Assembly: GCF_000282335.1 (NCBI RefSeq)
Contig: NZ_AKJM01000037.1
Span: forward strand, 1-64,000
DNA length: 64,000 bases
From: Pseudomonas sp. GM48
GTDB taxonomy: Bacteria; Pseudomonadota; Gammaproteobacteria; Pseudomonadales; Pseudomonadaceae
Direction of reading: 5' to 3'
Every line of letters starts with the position of its first letter. Position 1 is the first letter of the stretch. A program made the position numbers and the translations under genes. Below, one piece after another: positions 35,766 to 46,001 of the stretch. Under the pieces are notes generated by a model. It did not search any database, was not told where the DNA came from, and saw only the letters and a program-made list of their open reading frames with translations.

Positions 35766-36248
35766 GAAGTCTCCTTGAAGTCTTGCAACGATGTCCGTTT
35801 CTGGAAAGTCAAAAACTAAATATCGAACAGCAAAACCATTCATTACTTTGAATTGAAATAATGATTTGAGCGTAATGAGTGTCGCTGGCTGGAGACTAGA
35901 TAAGAGTTATGGATAACCAGTGTCAATGAGATTTGTTAGTTGTTGGTGATGTTTGATGCTATTCAGAAAGTTCCTACGGTGACAAGTAAGTAAACCATGT
36001 CGCTGTGTCGACTTTATCTGCTGAGAGTCGCGTTGTGCGGGCGTTTCGTGGCAAGTGGCCGGTCATTCCATGCGATAGGCGACCGAGTTGAATAGCACGA
36101 CTGAATTGTTGCGAAGCATATATATGTACCGCACGCGACTACAAAGCAGGCGTGGCGAATATATAAATTTAGTTTGATATTGTTGAGGTGGTTTTTTGAG
36201 GGGGTGTCACTTCCATCCGTGGAAGTTGACTGTTGTTGCGCAGGCTTA
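35766..36248. other. AT-rich gene-free stretch
   Basis: 483 bp with no credible gene. It is clearly lower in GC than its neighbours, especially 35810-36000 and 36110-36190. It holds a short perfect hairpin acttcca-tccg-tggaagt at 36209-36226, just past the end of the cystine operon. Part is presumably the promoter of the repeat-protein gene. Confidence 0.5.
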
Positions 36249-37004
36249 TTAGTTGTGGGCGTTATTCAGGAACTTGCTGAGAAACTGCTTCGTTCGCTCT
36301 TCTTTCGGGTTGGCAAACAACGCCTTCGCTTCGCCTTGCTCGACGATCACACCCTTGTCGAAAAACACCACACGGTTGGCCACGTCCCGGGCAAAACCCA
36401 TTTCGTGGGTGACGATCACCATGGTGCGTTTCTCTTCGGCCAGGCCGCGGATGGTCGCCAGCACCTCTCCCACCAGTTCCGGGTCGAGTGCCGAGGTCGG
36501 TTCATCGAACAGGATCACTTCCGGCTCCATCGCCAGCGCCCGGGCAATCGCCACGCGCTGCTGCTGACCACCGGAGAGGCGACGCGGGTAAGCGTCCTCC
36601 TTGCCCGCCAGACCAACCTTGGCCAACAGCTTCTTACCCAGGGTAACGGCGTCGGCGTGCGGGATCTTCTTCACGATGATCGGGCCTTCGATGACGTTTT
36701 CCAGGGCGGTGCGATGGGGGAACAGGTTGAAGTTCTGGAACACGAAGCCCACGTGCTGGCGCAAACGCCGCACCAGGCTCTGCTGCTGGTTCAGGGGACG
36801 GCTGGTATCGACCTCGATATCACCGACCTTGATCCGGCCGCTAGTGGGTTCTTCCAGGAAATTCAGGCAGCGCAGAAAGGTGGTCTTGCCCGAACCGCTA
36901 GGGCCGATGATCGCGACTACCTCGCCTTCCTTGACCTCAAGATCGATGCCGTTGAGCACGACTTGACCCTTGAACTGCTTTGTCAGTTTTTCCACGACAA
37001 TCAT
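36249..37004 (-). CDS. tcyN: Cystine ABC transporter ATP-binding protein
   Basis: A 251-residue polar amino acid ABC ATPase: Walker [11 protein letters not shown]-loop [12 protein letters not shown], signature LSGGQQQR, Walker [15 protein letters not shown], switch THEMGFA. It is the energising subunit for TcyL/TcyJ. It starts 4 bp after the permease stop. The neighbouring dcyD and the TcyJ sequence indicate L-cystine, and perhaps D-cysteine derivatives, as cargo. Confidence 0.92.
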   Translation of the reverse strand: MIVVEKLTKQFKGQVVLNGIDLEVKEGEVVAIIGPSGSGKTTFLRCLNFLEEPTSGRIKVGDIEVDTSRPLNQQQSLVRRLRQHVGFVFQNFNLFPHRTALENVIEGPIIVKKIPHADAVTLGKKLLAKVGLAGKEDAYPRRLSGGQQQRVAIARALAMEPEVILFDEPTSALDPELVGEVLATIRGLAEEKRTMVIVTHEMGFARDVANRVVFFDKGVIVEQGEAKALFANPKEERTKQFLSKFLNNAHN

Positions 37005-37008
37005 TGGG

Positions 37009-37674
37009 TCAGGACTCCTGGTCGTGCCGATTGACCCGCGCTTCCAACTGGTTCTGCAGGTGCGACAGCACCGTGGCCAGGACCCAGTAGATCAGTGCGG
37101 CGGCAAGATACATGGTGAAGATTTCGAAAGTACGGGCGGTGATCAGTTGCGCCTGACGGAACAGTTCCGGCACCTGGATGGTGGCGGCCAGCGCGGTGTC
37201 CTTGACCAGCGAAATGAAGCTGTTGCCCAGCGGCGGCAAAGCCGTGCGCATCGCTTGCGGCAGGATGGCCCGGCGCAGGGTCTGCGCGCGGGTCATGCCG
37301 ATACTGGCAGCCGCTTCCCACTGGCCGCGCTCGATGGAGCTGATCGCGGCACGCAGGATTTCACAGGCGTAGGCGGCCATGTTCAGCGAAAAGCCGATCA
37401 GGGCCGCCGGCAGCGGATCAAGTTCCAGACCCAATTGCGGCAAGCCGTAATAGATCACGAACAGTTGCACCAGCAACGGCGTGCCGCGAAAGAACGACAC
37501 GTAGATGCGGGCGATCCAGCTCACCAGTTTGAAGCGCGACAGGCGCATCAGCGCCAGGCCGAATCCCATCACCAGGCCGAAGAACATCCCGCCCAGGCTG
37601 AGGATCACCGTGTAGTACGCGCCCTTGAGCAGGAAGGGCGCGGAGTCCAGTGCGAGTTGGAAAGCTTCTTCCAT
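37009..37674 (-). CDS. tcyL: Cystine ABC transporter permease
   Basis: A 221-residue permease with the His/Glu/Gln family pattern: [20 protein letters not shown] and EAA-like [20 protein letters not shown], followed by [18 protein letters not shown]. About five hydrophobic segments. The start overlaps the tcyJ stop (TAATG), so the two are coupled. Confidence 0.92.
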   Translation of the reverse strand: MEEAFQLALDSAPFLLKGAYYTVILSLGGMFFGLVMGFGLALMRLSRFKLVSWIARIYVSFFRGTPLLVQLFVIYYGLPQLGLELDPLPAALIGFSLNMAAYACEILRAAISSIERGQWEAAASIGMTRAQTLRRAILPQAMRTALPPLGNSFISLVKDTALAATIQVPELFRQAQLITARTFEIFTMYLAAALIYWVLATVLSHLQNQLEARVNRHDQES

Positions 37675-38468
37675 TATTGAGTGACGTCAGCGTTGAAGTA
37701 TTTTTCCGAGAGCTTTTTCAGGGTGCCATCGGCGCGCAGCTTGTCGATCGCCTTGTTCACTGCAGCCAGCAGTTCAGGCTCGCCTTTGCGCAGGGCAATG
37801 CCGGCTTCCTGACGGGAGAACGCATCACCGGCGGCGGAGGTGTCCTTGGCCTTCTTGGCGTATTCCAGCGCGGCCAGGCGGTCGATCAGAATGGCGTCGA
37901 TACGACCGACACGCAGGTCCTGGAACTTGGTCGGATCATCTTCGTAGGTGCGGATGTCCGCCTTAGGCACATTCTCTTTCACCCACTGCTCGTAGTTGGT
38001 GCCCAGGCCTACGCCGACTTTCTTGCCGGCCAGATCGGCGGCGGTCTTGATGGTGTCTTTGTTTTTAGTCAGGGTCAGCGCCTGAATCCCGGAAACGGTG
38101 TAAGGCGTGGAGAAGTCGTACTTCTTCTTGCGCTCTTCGGTGATGGTCACCTGGTTGATCACCGCGTCCAGACGTTTGGATTCCAGCGCCGCGAGGATGC
38201 CGTCCCATTTGGTCGGTTGCAGTTTGACTTTGACACCCAGCTCTTTGGCCAGGGCTTCGGAGAACTCGACTTCGAAGCCGGCCAGTTTGCCGTCGGCGTC
38301 GACGAAACTGAACGGTGGGTAAGTGCCTTCCAGGCCGACGTTGATCACGCCTTTGTCCTTGATTTGTTGCAGTTGCTCACCGGCAACCGCCTGGCCGATC
38401 AGACCGGCGCTGAGTGCCAGGCCCAGCGAGCCCACCAGCAGATTGCGACGTAGTGCGGAAAAATTCAT
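37674..38468 (-). CDS. tcyJ: Periplasmic cystine-binding protein
   Basis: A 264-residue family 3 solute-binding protein with signal MNFSALRRNLLVGSLGLALS...AVA and mature start GEQLQQIKDKGVINVG. EGTYPPFSFVDADGKLAGFEVE and VNKAIDKLRADGTLKKLSEKYF are typical of FliY/TcyJ. Operon order tcyJ-tcyL-tcyN next to dcyD mirrors enteric dcyD-fliY-yecSC. Upstream sequence has two copies of tgaatataag. Confidence 0.92.
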   Translation of the reverse strand: MNFSALRRNLLVGSLGLALSAGLIGQAVAGEQLQQIKDKGVINVGLEGTYPPFSFVDADGKLAGFEVEFSEALAKELGVKVKLQPTKWDGILAALESKRLDAVINQVTITEERKKKYDFSTPYTVSGIQALTLTKNKDTIKTAADLAGKKVGVGLGTNYEQWVKENVPKADIRTYEDDPTKFQDLRVGRIDAILIDRLAALEYAKKAKDTSAAGDAFSRQEAGIALRKGEPELLAAVNKAIDKLRADGTLKKLSEKYFNADVTQ

Positions 38469-38591
38469 GACAAGCCCCTGTGTTTTCTTATGGAAGACGC
38501 TTTAGGAAAGTTGGCAAATTCGGGAATTGGACGACTGCGATATCCTGCCCTAATGCAGCTTATGCGTCTCGCTGCAAATTCGCCTGCGGCG

Positions 38592-38663
38592 TGAATATAA
38601 GACGCCGCCGTTAGATAGGAAAATAATAAATATTCTATTTGTTATGCGCAAATTGAATATAAG
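38592..38663 (-). promoter_or_regulatory. Direct repeats in the tcyJ upstream region
   Basis: Two copies of tgaatataag (about 38592-38601 and 38654-38663), 62 bp apart, flank an AT-rich block with aataataaatattctatt. Plausible activator sites for the cystine operon (a CysB-type LysR regulator is the natural candidate); inference. Confidence 0.4.
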
Positions 38664-38673
38664 GGCGATCCAT

Positions 38674-38793
38674 TGTGGCGAGGGAGCTTGCTCCCGTCCG
38701 GCTGCGCAGCAGTCGTAAATCCGGGAACCCCAAATGGCCCAAGAATGCAGGGGGGCGCTTCGCGCCCCAACGGGAGCAAGCTCCCTCGCCACA
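38674..38793. repeat. REPIN, class B
   Basis: Arms tgtggcgagggagcttgctc and its complement flank a ~75-base loop, between tcyJ's upstream region and the end of dcyD. Confidence 0.95.
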
Positions 38794-38819
38794 GACAATC
38801 CCTATCCAAGATAAATGGT

Positions 38820-39818
38820 TCAGCCTGCCAGATAGTCTTTGTAGGCAAACAACGCCGGCGCCCCACCAGTGTGCAGGAAGATAATCGGACCTTCGTCGAA
38901 ACGCTGACGCCCGATCCCGTCCAGCAACCCCGCCATGGCCTTGCCAGTGTAGACCGGGTCGAGCAGCAAGCCTTCCTGACTCGCCAGCAGCTTCACCGCC
39001 GCCAGTGTCCCGGCATTCGGCTCGCCATAACGCGGGGCGAAATATTCATCCCACAGTTCGACGTTGAATGCCGCCGGCAGACTCACCCCCAACAACTCCG
39101 CAGTGCGCTCAGCCAAACCTTGAACCTTCGGCCGCTGGTCTTCGTCGCTGCGCGAAACCGTCACGCCGATCACTGGCAGATCCGGCAGTGCTTCACTCAA
39201 GGCCAGTGCCAGGCCGCTGTGAGTACCGGCGCTGCCAGAAGCCAGAACCACGGCGGAGAAGGTCAGGCCGGTGTCCTTGATCTGTTCGGCCAGTTCCAGC
39301 CCGGCGCGCACGTAGCCCAGGGCGCCCAGGGCATTGGAACCACCGATCGGCACCAGATACGGCTTCTTGCCGTTGTTGCGCAGTCGGCCGGCCAGGGCTT
39401 GCAGTTGCTCGTCGGCGTTATCGAGGTTTTCCACCAGCTCGACCTTGGCATCGAACAGATCGAGCAGCAGTCGGTTGCCATTGCCGGTGTAATTGCTGTC
39501 ATCGGTGCCGAGGGGGTTTTCCAGAAGGGCTACGCAGCCCAGGCCCAACCTGGCGGCAATAGCGGCCGTCTGGCGTACATGGTTCGATTGCAATGCGCCG
39601 GCGGTAATCAAGGTGTCGGCACCCTGGGCCAGGGCATCGGCGGCCAGGTATTCGAGTTTGCGCAGCTTGTTGCCGCCCATCGCCAGCGGTGTCAGGTCAT
39701 CGCGTTTGACATACACGTCGCGGCCCAGCCAGGTCGACAGGCGTTCGAGTTTTTCCAGGGCGGTGGGCTGACCGAGCAGGTCGAGGCGGTTAAAGCGGGC
39801 GAGCTGTTGTTTGATCAT
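38820..39818 (-). CDS. dcyD: D-cysteine desulfhydrase
   Basis: A 332-residue fold-type II PLP enzyme of the ACC deaminase/DcyD group. The PLP lysine is K51 in [31 protein letters not shown] and [15 protein letters not shown] (phosphate loop) are present. It converts D-cysteine to pyruvate, sulfide and ammonia, detoxifying D-cysteine and freeing sulfur. ATG 39818 begins the family's usual N-terminus; longer in-frame starts reach into the divergent epsC promoter and are rejected. Transcribed in the same direction as tcyJLN. Confidence 0.9.
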   Translation of the reverse strand: MIKQQLARFNRLDLLGQPTALEKLERLSTWLGRDVYVKRDDLTPLAMGGNKLRKLEYLAADALAQGADTLITAGALQSNHVRQTAAIAARLGLGCVALLENPLGTDDSNYTGNGNRLLLDLFDAKVELVENLDNADEQLQALAGRLRNNGKKPYLVPIGGSNALGALGYVRAGLELAEQIKDTGLTFSAVVLASGSAGTHSGLALALSEALPDLPVIGVTVSRSDEDQRPKVQGLAERTAELLGVSLPAAFNVELWDEYFAPRYGEPNAGTLAAVKLLASQEGLLLDPVYTGKAMAGLLDGIGRQRFDEGPIIFLHTGGAPALFAYKDYLAG

Positions 39819-40008
39819 GGGTCCGTACTGGCCGTTGAAGATCTCAGGACTATAGGCACGCCCAAAAGCCGGGGCAACCGCCAATCGCTTATAGCCAATC
39901 GTAATGAGCACAGCATTATTGGTTCTTAATTTGCTTTGCGACCCTTGCCGTAAAGTAAACGCCGTCAGTGCGGCCAGACAGTCCGGTCGCCCGTGAGGAG
40001 TTTTTACC
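39819..40008. promoter_or_regulatory. Divergent promoter region dcyD/epsC
   Basis: 190 bp between the two starts, AT-richer around 39895-39960 (ttggttcttaatttgctttg). Both genes handle cysteine, so a shared cysteine-responsive regulator is plausible; no clear operator dyad seen. Confidence 0.45.
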
Positions 40009-40935
40009 GTGAGTGAGCGTTCCAGCCATTGGCAATTGCAGACCATCGTCAGCCAGCTGCGCACCGCACGTGAACAGTGGCGAGCGCAAAATGGCCGGGC
40101 CAGTACCGAGCAGGGCGGTCGCGAGCTGCCCTCCCGGGCGGCCATGGCGGAGATTCTCGAAGCCTTGTGCGGGGCATTGTTCCCGATGCGCCTGGGGCCG
40201 GTGGACCTGCGCGAAGAGAGCGAAGACTTCTACGTCGGTCACACGCTGGATGTGGCGTTGAATGCGCTGTTGGCCCAGGCGCGGCTCGAATTGCGCTACG
40301 CCGCGCGCCACAGTGCCCAGGCCGATACTGAGGTCGAAGCCAAAACCATCCAGATCATTCAGGACTTCGCCCTTGCGCTGCCGGGGTTGCGCAGCCTGTT
40401 GGACACCGACGTGCTGGCGGCCTATCACGGCGACCCGGCGGCGCGCAGTGTCGATGAAGTGCTGTTGTGCTACCCGGGGATTCTGGCGGTGATTCATCAT
40501 CGCCTGGCCCACCATTTGTACCGTGCCGGGCTGCCGTTGCTGGCGCGTATCAGCGCGGAAATCGCCCATTCGGCCACGGGTATCGACATTCACCCCGGCG
40601 CGCAGATCGGCCGCAGTTTCTTCATCGACCATGGTACTGGCGTGGTGATTGGCGAAACCGCGATCATCGGCGAGCGCGTGCGGATTTATCAGGCCGTGAC
40701 ATTGGGCGCCAAGCGCTTCCCGGCAGACGAAGACGGGCAGTTACAGAAAGGCCAGCCGCGGCATCCGATTGTCGAGGATGACGTGGTGATTTATGCCGGG
40801 GCGACGATTCTCGGGCGGATCACCATCGGCCAGGGCTCGACCATTGGCGGCAACGTCTGGCTGACCCGCAGCGTGCCGGCGGGCAGCAACCTGACCCAGG
40901 CGAATCTGCAGCATGATGATGGGGCGCAGAAGTAG
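40009..40935 (+). CDS. epsC: Serine O-acetyltransferase EpsC
   Basis: A 308-residue enzyme making O-acetylserine, the carbon acceptor for sulfide in cysteine synthesis. The C-terminal left-handed beta-helix is clear: [20 protein letters not shown] (catalytic His/Asp region), [20 protein letters not shown] and a [25 protein letters not shown] coil. The N-terminal ~150-residue helical domain is longer than in CysE, as in the EpsC type. GTG start with gaggag upstream. Divergent from dcyD. Confidence 0.92.
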   Translation: MSERSSHWQLQTIVSQLRTAREQWRAQNGRASTEQGGRELPSRAAMAEILEALCGALFPMRLGPVDLREESEDFYVGHTLDVALNALLAQARLELRYAARHSAQADTEVEAKTIQIIQDFALALPGLRSLLDTDVLAAYHGDPAARSVDEVLLCYPGILAVIHHRLAHHLYRAGLPLLARISAEIAHSATGIDIHPGAQIGRSFFIDHGTGVVIGETAIIGERVRIYQAVTLGAKRFPADEDGQLQKGQPRHPIVEDDVVIYAGATILGRITIGQGSTIGGNVWLTRSVPAGSNLTQANLQHDDGAQK

Positions 40936-40957
40936 GCTCGGCAATGCAGAGTTTTTC

Positions 40958-41090
40958 TGTGGCGAGGGAGCTTGCTCCCGCTCGGCTGCGCAGCAGCCGC
41001 AAAAGCCTGTCACCTTGATCTAACTGAAAAAATGGGGTGCAGGTTTTGGGGCCGCATTGCGGCCCAGCGGGAGCAAGCTCCCTCGCCACA
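40958..41090. repeat. REPIN, class B
   Basis: tgtggcgagggagcttgctc arm and complement with an ~85-base loop, after epsC. Confidence 0.95.
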
Positions 41091-41205
41091 TTTGATCTGT
41101 GCAACCACTCCACAAATTCCCGCAAACCCCGCCTCATAACATCCTTGAGCTAGCGTACGAGCAGTACCGCCGAGCCCTGCGATTAGTCCTTAGCACCCTA
41201 TCCAT

Positions 41206-41235
41206 GTTTAACTTGAACGTTCATTCAAGTTAAAC
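41206..41235. promoter_or_regulatory. 30-bp perfect palindrome upstream of betT (candidate BetI-type operator)
   Basis: Arms gtttaacttgaa and ttcaagttaaac are perfectly complementary around cgttca; the inner tgaacgttca is itself a palindrome. The size and symmetry suit a TetR-family dimer pair such as BetI, which represses choline genes. It lies ~90 bp before betT. Confidence 0.7.
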
Positions 41236-41326
41236 CGGCGGTTCGCTGCCCGCTCACAACAGGAGGCTTGCCTTTGCTGAGTCCGATTTCCACAGCCACG
41301 TTTTACCCCTTCGAGGTGCACCGTAC

Positions 41327-43327
41327 ATGAGTGCATCGTCCATCCCTTCAAGCGGTTTGATCCGCATGAATCCGCCGGTGTTCTGGTTCTCGGCGAGTTT
41401 CATTCTGTGGTTTGGTGTCGTTGTCATCGCCATGCCCGAACAGGCCGGTGCCTGGTTGCTGGCGGCGCAAAACTGGGCCGCCAACACGGTCGGCTGGTAC
41501 TACATGCTGGCAATGACTCTGTATCTGGTCTTCGTGGTGGTCACCGCCTTGTCCGGCTACGGCAAGATCAAGCTCGGTGCCGACCACGACGAACCCGAAT
41601 TCAGCTATCTGTCCTGGGCCGGCATGCTGTTCGCCGCGGGGATCAGCATCACCCTGTTTTTCTTTTGCGTGTCCGAGCCGCTGACCCACATGTTGCAACC
41701 GCCCCAGGGCGAGGCCGGTACGGCGGATGCGGCGCGTCAGGCGATGCAGATCCTGTTTCTGCACTGGGGCCTGCATGGCTGGGGCGTGTTCGCCTTTGTC
41801 GGCATGGCGCTGGCCTACTTCGCCTACCGGCATAACCTGCCACTGGCCCTGCGTTCGGCGTTGTATCCGCTGATCGGCAAGCGCATCAACGGCCCCATCG
41901 GTTACGCAGTGGACGGTTTCGGCATCATCGCCACGGTGTTCGGCCTCGGTGCCGACATGGGCTTCGGCGTGTTGCACCTCAATTCGGGCCTGGACTACCT
42001 GTTCGGCATCGCCCACACCCAATGGATCCAGATCGGTCTGATCACGTTGATGATGGGCGCGGCGATCATCGTTGCGGTGTCCGGCGTCGATAAAGGCGTG
42101 CGGGTGATGTCTGACATCAACATGCTGCTGGCCTGTGCGTTGTTGCTGTTCGTGTTGTTCGCCGGCCCCACGCAGCATTTGCTCAATACCCTGATCCAGA
42201 ATCTCGGCGATTACCTCGGCGCTTTGCCGATGAAGAGCTTCGACCTCTACGCCTACGACAAACCCAGCGACTGGCTGGGCGGCTGGACGGTGTTCTACTG
42301 GGCCTGGTGGATCGCATGGTCGCCGTTCGTGGGCTTGTTCATTGCGCGGATTTCCCGTGGCCGCACCATCCGCGAATTCGTTTTCGGCGTGCTGCTGATT
42401 CCGCTCGGGTTCACCCTGGCGTGGATGTCGATTTTCGGCAACAGCGCCATCGATCAAGTGCTCAACCACGGCATGAGTGCGCTCGGCATGTCGGCCATCG
42501 ACAATCCGTCGATGACGCTCTACCTGCTGCTGGAAACCTACCCTTGGAGCAAGACCGTCATCGCGGTTACGGTGTTCATCAGTTTTGTGTTCTTCGTCAC
42601 CTCCGCCGATTCCGGCACCGTGGTGCTGTCGACGCTGTCCGCCAAGGGCGGCAATCCCGATGAAGACGGGCCGAAATGGCTGCGAGTGTTCTGGGGCGCA
42701 ATGACTGCGCTAGTGACAAGCGCATTGCTGTTCTCCGGCAGCATCGATGCATTGAAGTCGGCGGTGGTCCTGACCTCGCTGCCGTTCTCGTTGATCTTGC
42801 TGTTGATGATGTGGGGGCTGCACAAGGCGTTTTATCTGGAATCGCAGAAAAAAATTGCGCAGATGCACTCACTGGCACCGGTCTCGGGTTCCCTGCGTGG
42901 CAAGGGCGGCTGGCGTCAGCGCCTGAGTCAGGCGGTACATTTTCCGTCGCGGGACGAGGTCTATCGCTTCCTCGATACGACAGTACGCCCGGCGATTGAA
43001 GAAGTGTCGGCCGTGTTCATCGAAAAGGGTTTGCACGTAGCGACCCACCCGGACCCGGCCAATGACAGCGTCAGTCTGGAGATCGGCCATGGCGATCAGC
43101 ATCCGTTCGTTTATCAAGTGCAGATGCGCGGCTATTTCACGCCGTCTTTTGCCCGGGGCGGCATGGGTTCCAAGCAGCTCAACAATCGCCGTTACTATCG
43201 GGCCGAAGTGCATCTGAGCGAGGGCAGCCAGGACTACGATCTGATGGGGTACACCAAGGAGCAGATCATCAACGACATCCTCGACCAGTACGAACGGCAC
43301 ATGCAGTTCCTGCACCTGGTGCGTTGA
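41327..43327 (+). CDS. betT: High-affinity choline transporter (BCCT family)
   Basis: A 666-residue betaine/choline/carnitine transporter with 12 membrane helices and a long soluble C-terminal tail (~520-666), the osmosensory part in BetT. The BCCT signature is visible as YWAWWIAWSPFVGLFIARIS, with GVLHLNSGLDYLFG and FVTSADSGTVVLSTLS. It imports choline for glycine betaine synthesis or catabolism. No betIBA is adjacent, but a likely BetI operator precedes it. An in-frame ATG at codon 14 is possible; 41327 gives the usual family length. Confidence 0.92.
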   Translation: MSASSIPSSGLIRMNPPVFWFSASFILWFGVVVIAMPEQAGAWLLAAQNWAANTVGWYYMLAMTLYLVFVVVTALSGYGKIKLGADHDEPEFSYLSWAGMLFAAGISITLFFFCVSEPLTHMLQPPQGEAGTADAARQAMQILFLHWGLHGWGVFAFVGMALAYFAYRHNLPLALRSALYPLIGKRINGPIGYAVDGFGIIATVFGLGADMGFGVLHLNSGLDYLFGIAHTQWIQIGLITLMMGAAIIVAVSGVDKGVRVMSDINMLLACALLLFVLFAGPTQHLLNTLIQNLGDYLGALPMKSFDLYAYDKPSDWLGGWTVFYWAWWIAWSPFVGLFIARISRGRTIREFVFGVLLIPLGFTLAWMSIFGNSAIDQVLNHGMSALGMSAIDNPSMTLYLLLETYPWSKTVIAVTVFISFVFFVTSADSGTVVLSTLSAKGGNPDEDGPKWLRVFWGAMTALVTSALLFSGSIDALKSAVVLTSLPFSLILLLMMWGLHKAFYLESQKKIAQMHSLAPVSGSLRGKGGWRQRLSQAVHFPSRDEVYRFLDTTVRPAIEEVSAVFIEKGLHVATHPDPANDSVSLEIGHGDQHPFVYQVQMRGYFTPSFARGGMGSKQLNNRRYYRAEVHLSEGSQDYDLMGYTKEQIINDILDQYERHMQFLHLVR

Positions 43328-43351
43328 TCGCGGGCAGGGCGCCGGGGCTTT

Positions 43352-43612
43352 TCAGCTCTCGGCGCTCAGCACCATGAACAACACCAGCGCCGCCACCGGA
43401 ATGCTGAACACCATCGTGCCGATCCCCAGTTCCGTACTCAACGACTGGCCGGCGGTCACCACACCGATGGCGCCGTTGATCACTGTCAGCGCCAGCCACA
43501 GGATCACGAAGCTATAGGTGAGTGTCTGGCGGCTGAAGCCGAGTTTCTCGCCGATGAACAGCATCAGGGCGAGCAAGGCCAGGCCGAAGGTGATGATGAT
43601 TGTGGTGTGCAT
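43352..43612 (-). CDS. Small membrane protein, unknown
   Basis: 86 residues with three predicted membrane helices (MHTTIIITFGLALLALMLFI; ~27-50; ~62-83). ATG 43612 follows aaggacggaacc; upstream in-frame codons lack a ribosome site and read as low-complexity basic sequence. Conserved-looking but I recognise no family. Convergent with betT with a 24-bp gap. Confidence 0.7.
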   Translation of the reverse strand: MHTTIIITFGLALLALMLFIGEKLGFSRQTLTYSFVILWLALTVINGAIGVVTAGQSLSTELGIGTMVFSIPVAALVLFMVLSAES

Positions 43613-43849
43613 GGCTGGTTCCGTCCTTGCGATAGGTATCGCCTCTTCGTTGCTTTGGCGACTTTGTTCCTGTCGACCCTGATCACGCAAGCCTGTCGCT
43701 GTTTTGTTCCATTCTCCGGGCAAATTAAATTTCTATGAAACGTTTCAGCATTTAGTCGAATCCCGGGTTTTTTGGTGTCCGTCCGGGCGTATGCTGGGCG
43801 ACTGGCGAAGCAGTCGATACCAGATTCAAAACCGACAAGAGAGGATTCG

Positions 43850-44887
43850 ATGACTTACACCGCTGCCGAAAACCGCTATGACGCCATCCCTTACCGCCGC
43901 GTGGGCCGCAGCGGTCTGGTGCTGCCGGCGCTGTCGCTGGGCCTGTGGCACAACTTCGGCGACAGCACGCCGATCGATACCCAGCGCGCGTTGTTGCGCA
44001 CGGCATTTGACCTGGGCATCAACCATTTCGACCTGGCCAACAACTATGGCCCGCCGTATGGCAGCGCCGAGATCAACTTCGGTCGTTTGCTGCGTGAAGA
44101 CTTCAAGCAGTACCGTGACGAACTGATCATTTCCAGCAAGGCCGGTTGGGACATGTGGCCGGGGCCATACGGTCAGGGCGGCGGTTCGCGCAAGTATGTG
44201 CTGGCCAGCCTCGACCAGAGCCTTCAGCGTCTGGGCGTGGACTACGTCGACATCTTCTATTCCCACCGATTCGACCCGGACACGCCACTGGAAGAAACCG
44301 CCAGCGCACTCGCGACAGCGGTGCAACAGGGCAAGGCGCTGTACATCGGCATCTCGTCTTATTCCGGGGTGAAAACCCGTGAAATGGCCGCGTTGCTCAA
44401 AGAATGGAAAGTCCCGTTGCTGATCCATCAACCGGCGTACAACCTGCTCAATCGCTGGGTGGAAGAAGACCTGCTGGATACCACCGACGAACTCGGCACT
44501 GGCGTGATTGCCTTCACGCCACTGGCCCAGGGTTTGCTGACTGACAAATACCTCAACGGCGTGCCGGCGGATGCGCGGGTCAACCGTCCGGGTGGTGGCT
44601 CGTTGCAGGCGTCGCACTTGTCCGAGGCCAACATCGCGCATGTTCGTGCGCTCAACGAAATTGCCAGGCGTCGCGGTCAGAGCCTGGCGCAACTGGCGCT
44701 GGCGTGGACCTTGCGCGACCCTCGGGTAACCTCGGCGCTGATCGGTGCGAGCCGGCCGGAGCAGATCATCGAGAACGTTGGGGCATTGAAGAATTTGAGC
44801 TTTAGCATGGAAGAACTGGCGGAGATTGACCGGTTTGCCCAGGAGGGCGGGATCAATCTTTGGGAGAAGCCTTCGACTGCGGAGTAA
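43850..44887 (+). CDS. Aldo/keto reductase, YghZ/Kv-beta type
   Basis: A 345-residue TIM-barrel NADPH reductase. Catalytic set visible: Asp/Tyr in FDLANNYGPPYGSAE, Lys in IISSKAGWDMWPGPYG and His in IFYSHRFDPDTP. YIGISSYSG and LIGASRPEQI (cofactor phosphate) are intact. Length and motifs match YghZ (L-glyceraldehyde 3-phosphate reductase, methylglyoxal reduction). Start set by gagga seven bases upstream of ATG 43850. The neighbourhood does not fix the physiological substrate. Confidence 0.88.
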   Translation: MTYTAAENRYDAIPYRRVGRSGLVLPALSLGLWHNFGDSTPIDTQRALLRTAFDLGINHFDLANNYGPPYGSAEINFGRLLREDFKQYRDELIISSKAGWDMWPGPYGQGGGSRKYVLASLDQSLQRLGVDYVDIFYSHRFDPDTPLEETASALATAVQQGKALYIGISSYSGVKTREMAALLKEWKVPLLIHQPAYNLLNRWVEEDLLDTTDELGTGVIAFTPLAQGLLTDKYLNGVPADARVNRPGGGSLQASHLSEANIAHVRALNEIARRRGQSLAQLALAWTLRDPRVTSALIGASRPEQIIENVGALKNLSFSMEELAEIDRFAQEGGINLWEKPSTAE

Positions 44888-44925
44888 GTGATCGGTACTG
44901 GATTTTTGGTGCCTGTTCCGGCCTC

Positions 44926-44997
44926 TTCGCGAGCAAGCCCGCTCCCACAGGTTGGTGGTCGACACAAATCCCATGTGGGAGCGGGCTTGCTCGCGAA
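44926..44997. repeat. REP pair, class A, arms reversed
   Basis: Two outward-facing class A REPs in the gap between the convergent aldo/keto reductase and tauD genes. Confidence 0.9.
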
Positions 44998-45030
44998 GGG
45001 GCCTGAACAGGCAATGAAAATGTCAGGGAT

Positions 45031-45873
45031 TTAGCGAAAAAACGGCACATCCCCCAACACCGTCGCCCGCTGCATCACCCGCCGCGCCGGGCGGTAATCA
45101 TCCACCGCGTAATGCTGGGTCACGCGGTTGTCCCAGAACGCAATGTCGTCCTGCTGCCAGCGCCAGCGAATGGTGAATTCCGGCCGTGTGGCATGGGCAA
45201 ACAGAAACTTCAGAATCGCCTCGCTTTCGGTTTCCGACAACTCGTTGATCTTCGAGGTGAAGCCTTCGTTGACGAACAGCGAGCGCCGCCCGCTCAACGG
45301 ATGGGTGCGGATCACCGGGTGCGCCAGCGGCGGATTCTTGCGCCGTGCTTCTTCCCACTGGACCAGCGCCTCGGGCGTGTTGCCATAGCGCTCCAGCGGG
45401 AACGAACGGGTGAAATCGTGGGTGGCGGTCAGGCCTTCGAGCAAGGTTTTCATCGGTGCCGACAAGGCTTCATACGCCGCAATCCCGCTGGCCCACAATG
45501 TGTCGCCGCCAAATTCCGGCAGCAGCTTGGCACTGAGCACCGCGCCCATCGCCGGAGTCGGCAGGAAGGTCACGTCGGTGTGCCAGATCGCGTTATCGCG
45601 CACGTCGGTGACGGCGGTATCGAGGATCAGCACTTGCGGTTGTTCCGGCACGTTGGGGTAGATCGGATGAATGTGCAGGTCGCCGAAATAGGCGGCGAAT
45701 CGTGCTTGTTGTTGCGGTGTGATCGGCTGGTCGCGAAAGAACAGGACCTGATGCTTGAGCAGGGCCTGCTCAATGGCATCGCGTTGTTCCGCGCTCAGCG
45801 GCTGGCTGATGTCGACGCCGCTGATTTGTGCGCCGAGGGCCGAGCTTAAAGGGGTGATGGTCAACTCGCTCAT
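45031..45873 (-). CDS. tauD: Taurine dioxygenase
   Basis: A 280-residue Fe(II)/2-oxoglutarate dioxygenase releasing sulfite from taurine. The iron triad is H98-x-D100 in WHTDVTF and the distal His in NRVTQHYAV; the 2-oxoglutarate arginine is near the C-terminus in [24 protein letters not shown] is a TauD-like region. Last gene of tauABCD, separated from tauC by a REPIN. Confidence 0.92.
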   Translation of the reverse strand: MSELTITPLSSALGAQISGVDISQPLSAEQRDAIEQALLKHQVLFFRDQPITPQQQARFAAYFGDLHIHPIYPNVPEQPQVLILDTAVTDVRDNAIWHTDVTFLPTPAMGAVLSAKLLPEFGGDTLWASGIAAYEALSAPMKTLLEGLTATHDFTRSFPLERYGNTPEALVQWEEARRKNPPLAHPVIRTHPLSGRRSLFVNEGFTSKINELSETESEAILKFLFAHATRPEFTIRWRWQQDDIAFWDNRVTQHYAVDDYRPARRVMQRATVLGDVPFFR

Positions 45874-45903
45874 GGTGTTTCTCTTGAATTCGGATGCGCT
45901 TTT

Positions 45904-45992
45904 TGTGGGAGCGGGCTTGCTCGCGAAAGCGGTGTGTCAGTCTCAATAAAGTTGCCTGACACTCTGCATTCGCGAGCAAGCCCGCTCCCACA
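45904..45992. repeat. REPIN, class A, inside the tau operon
   Basis: An 89-bp inverted REP pair in the tauC-tauD gap (128 bp), likely to set the transcript ratio of transporter and dioxygenase. Confidence 0.95.
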
Positions 45993-46001
45993 TTTATGAT
46001 T

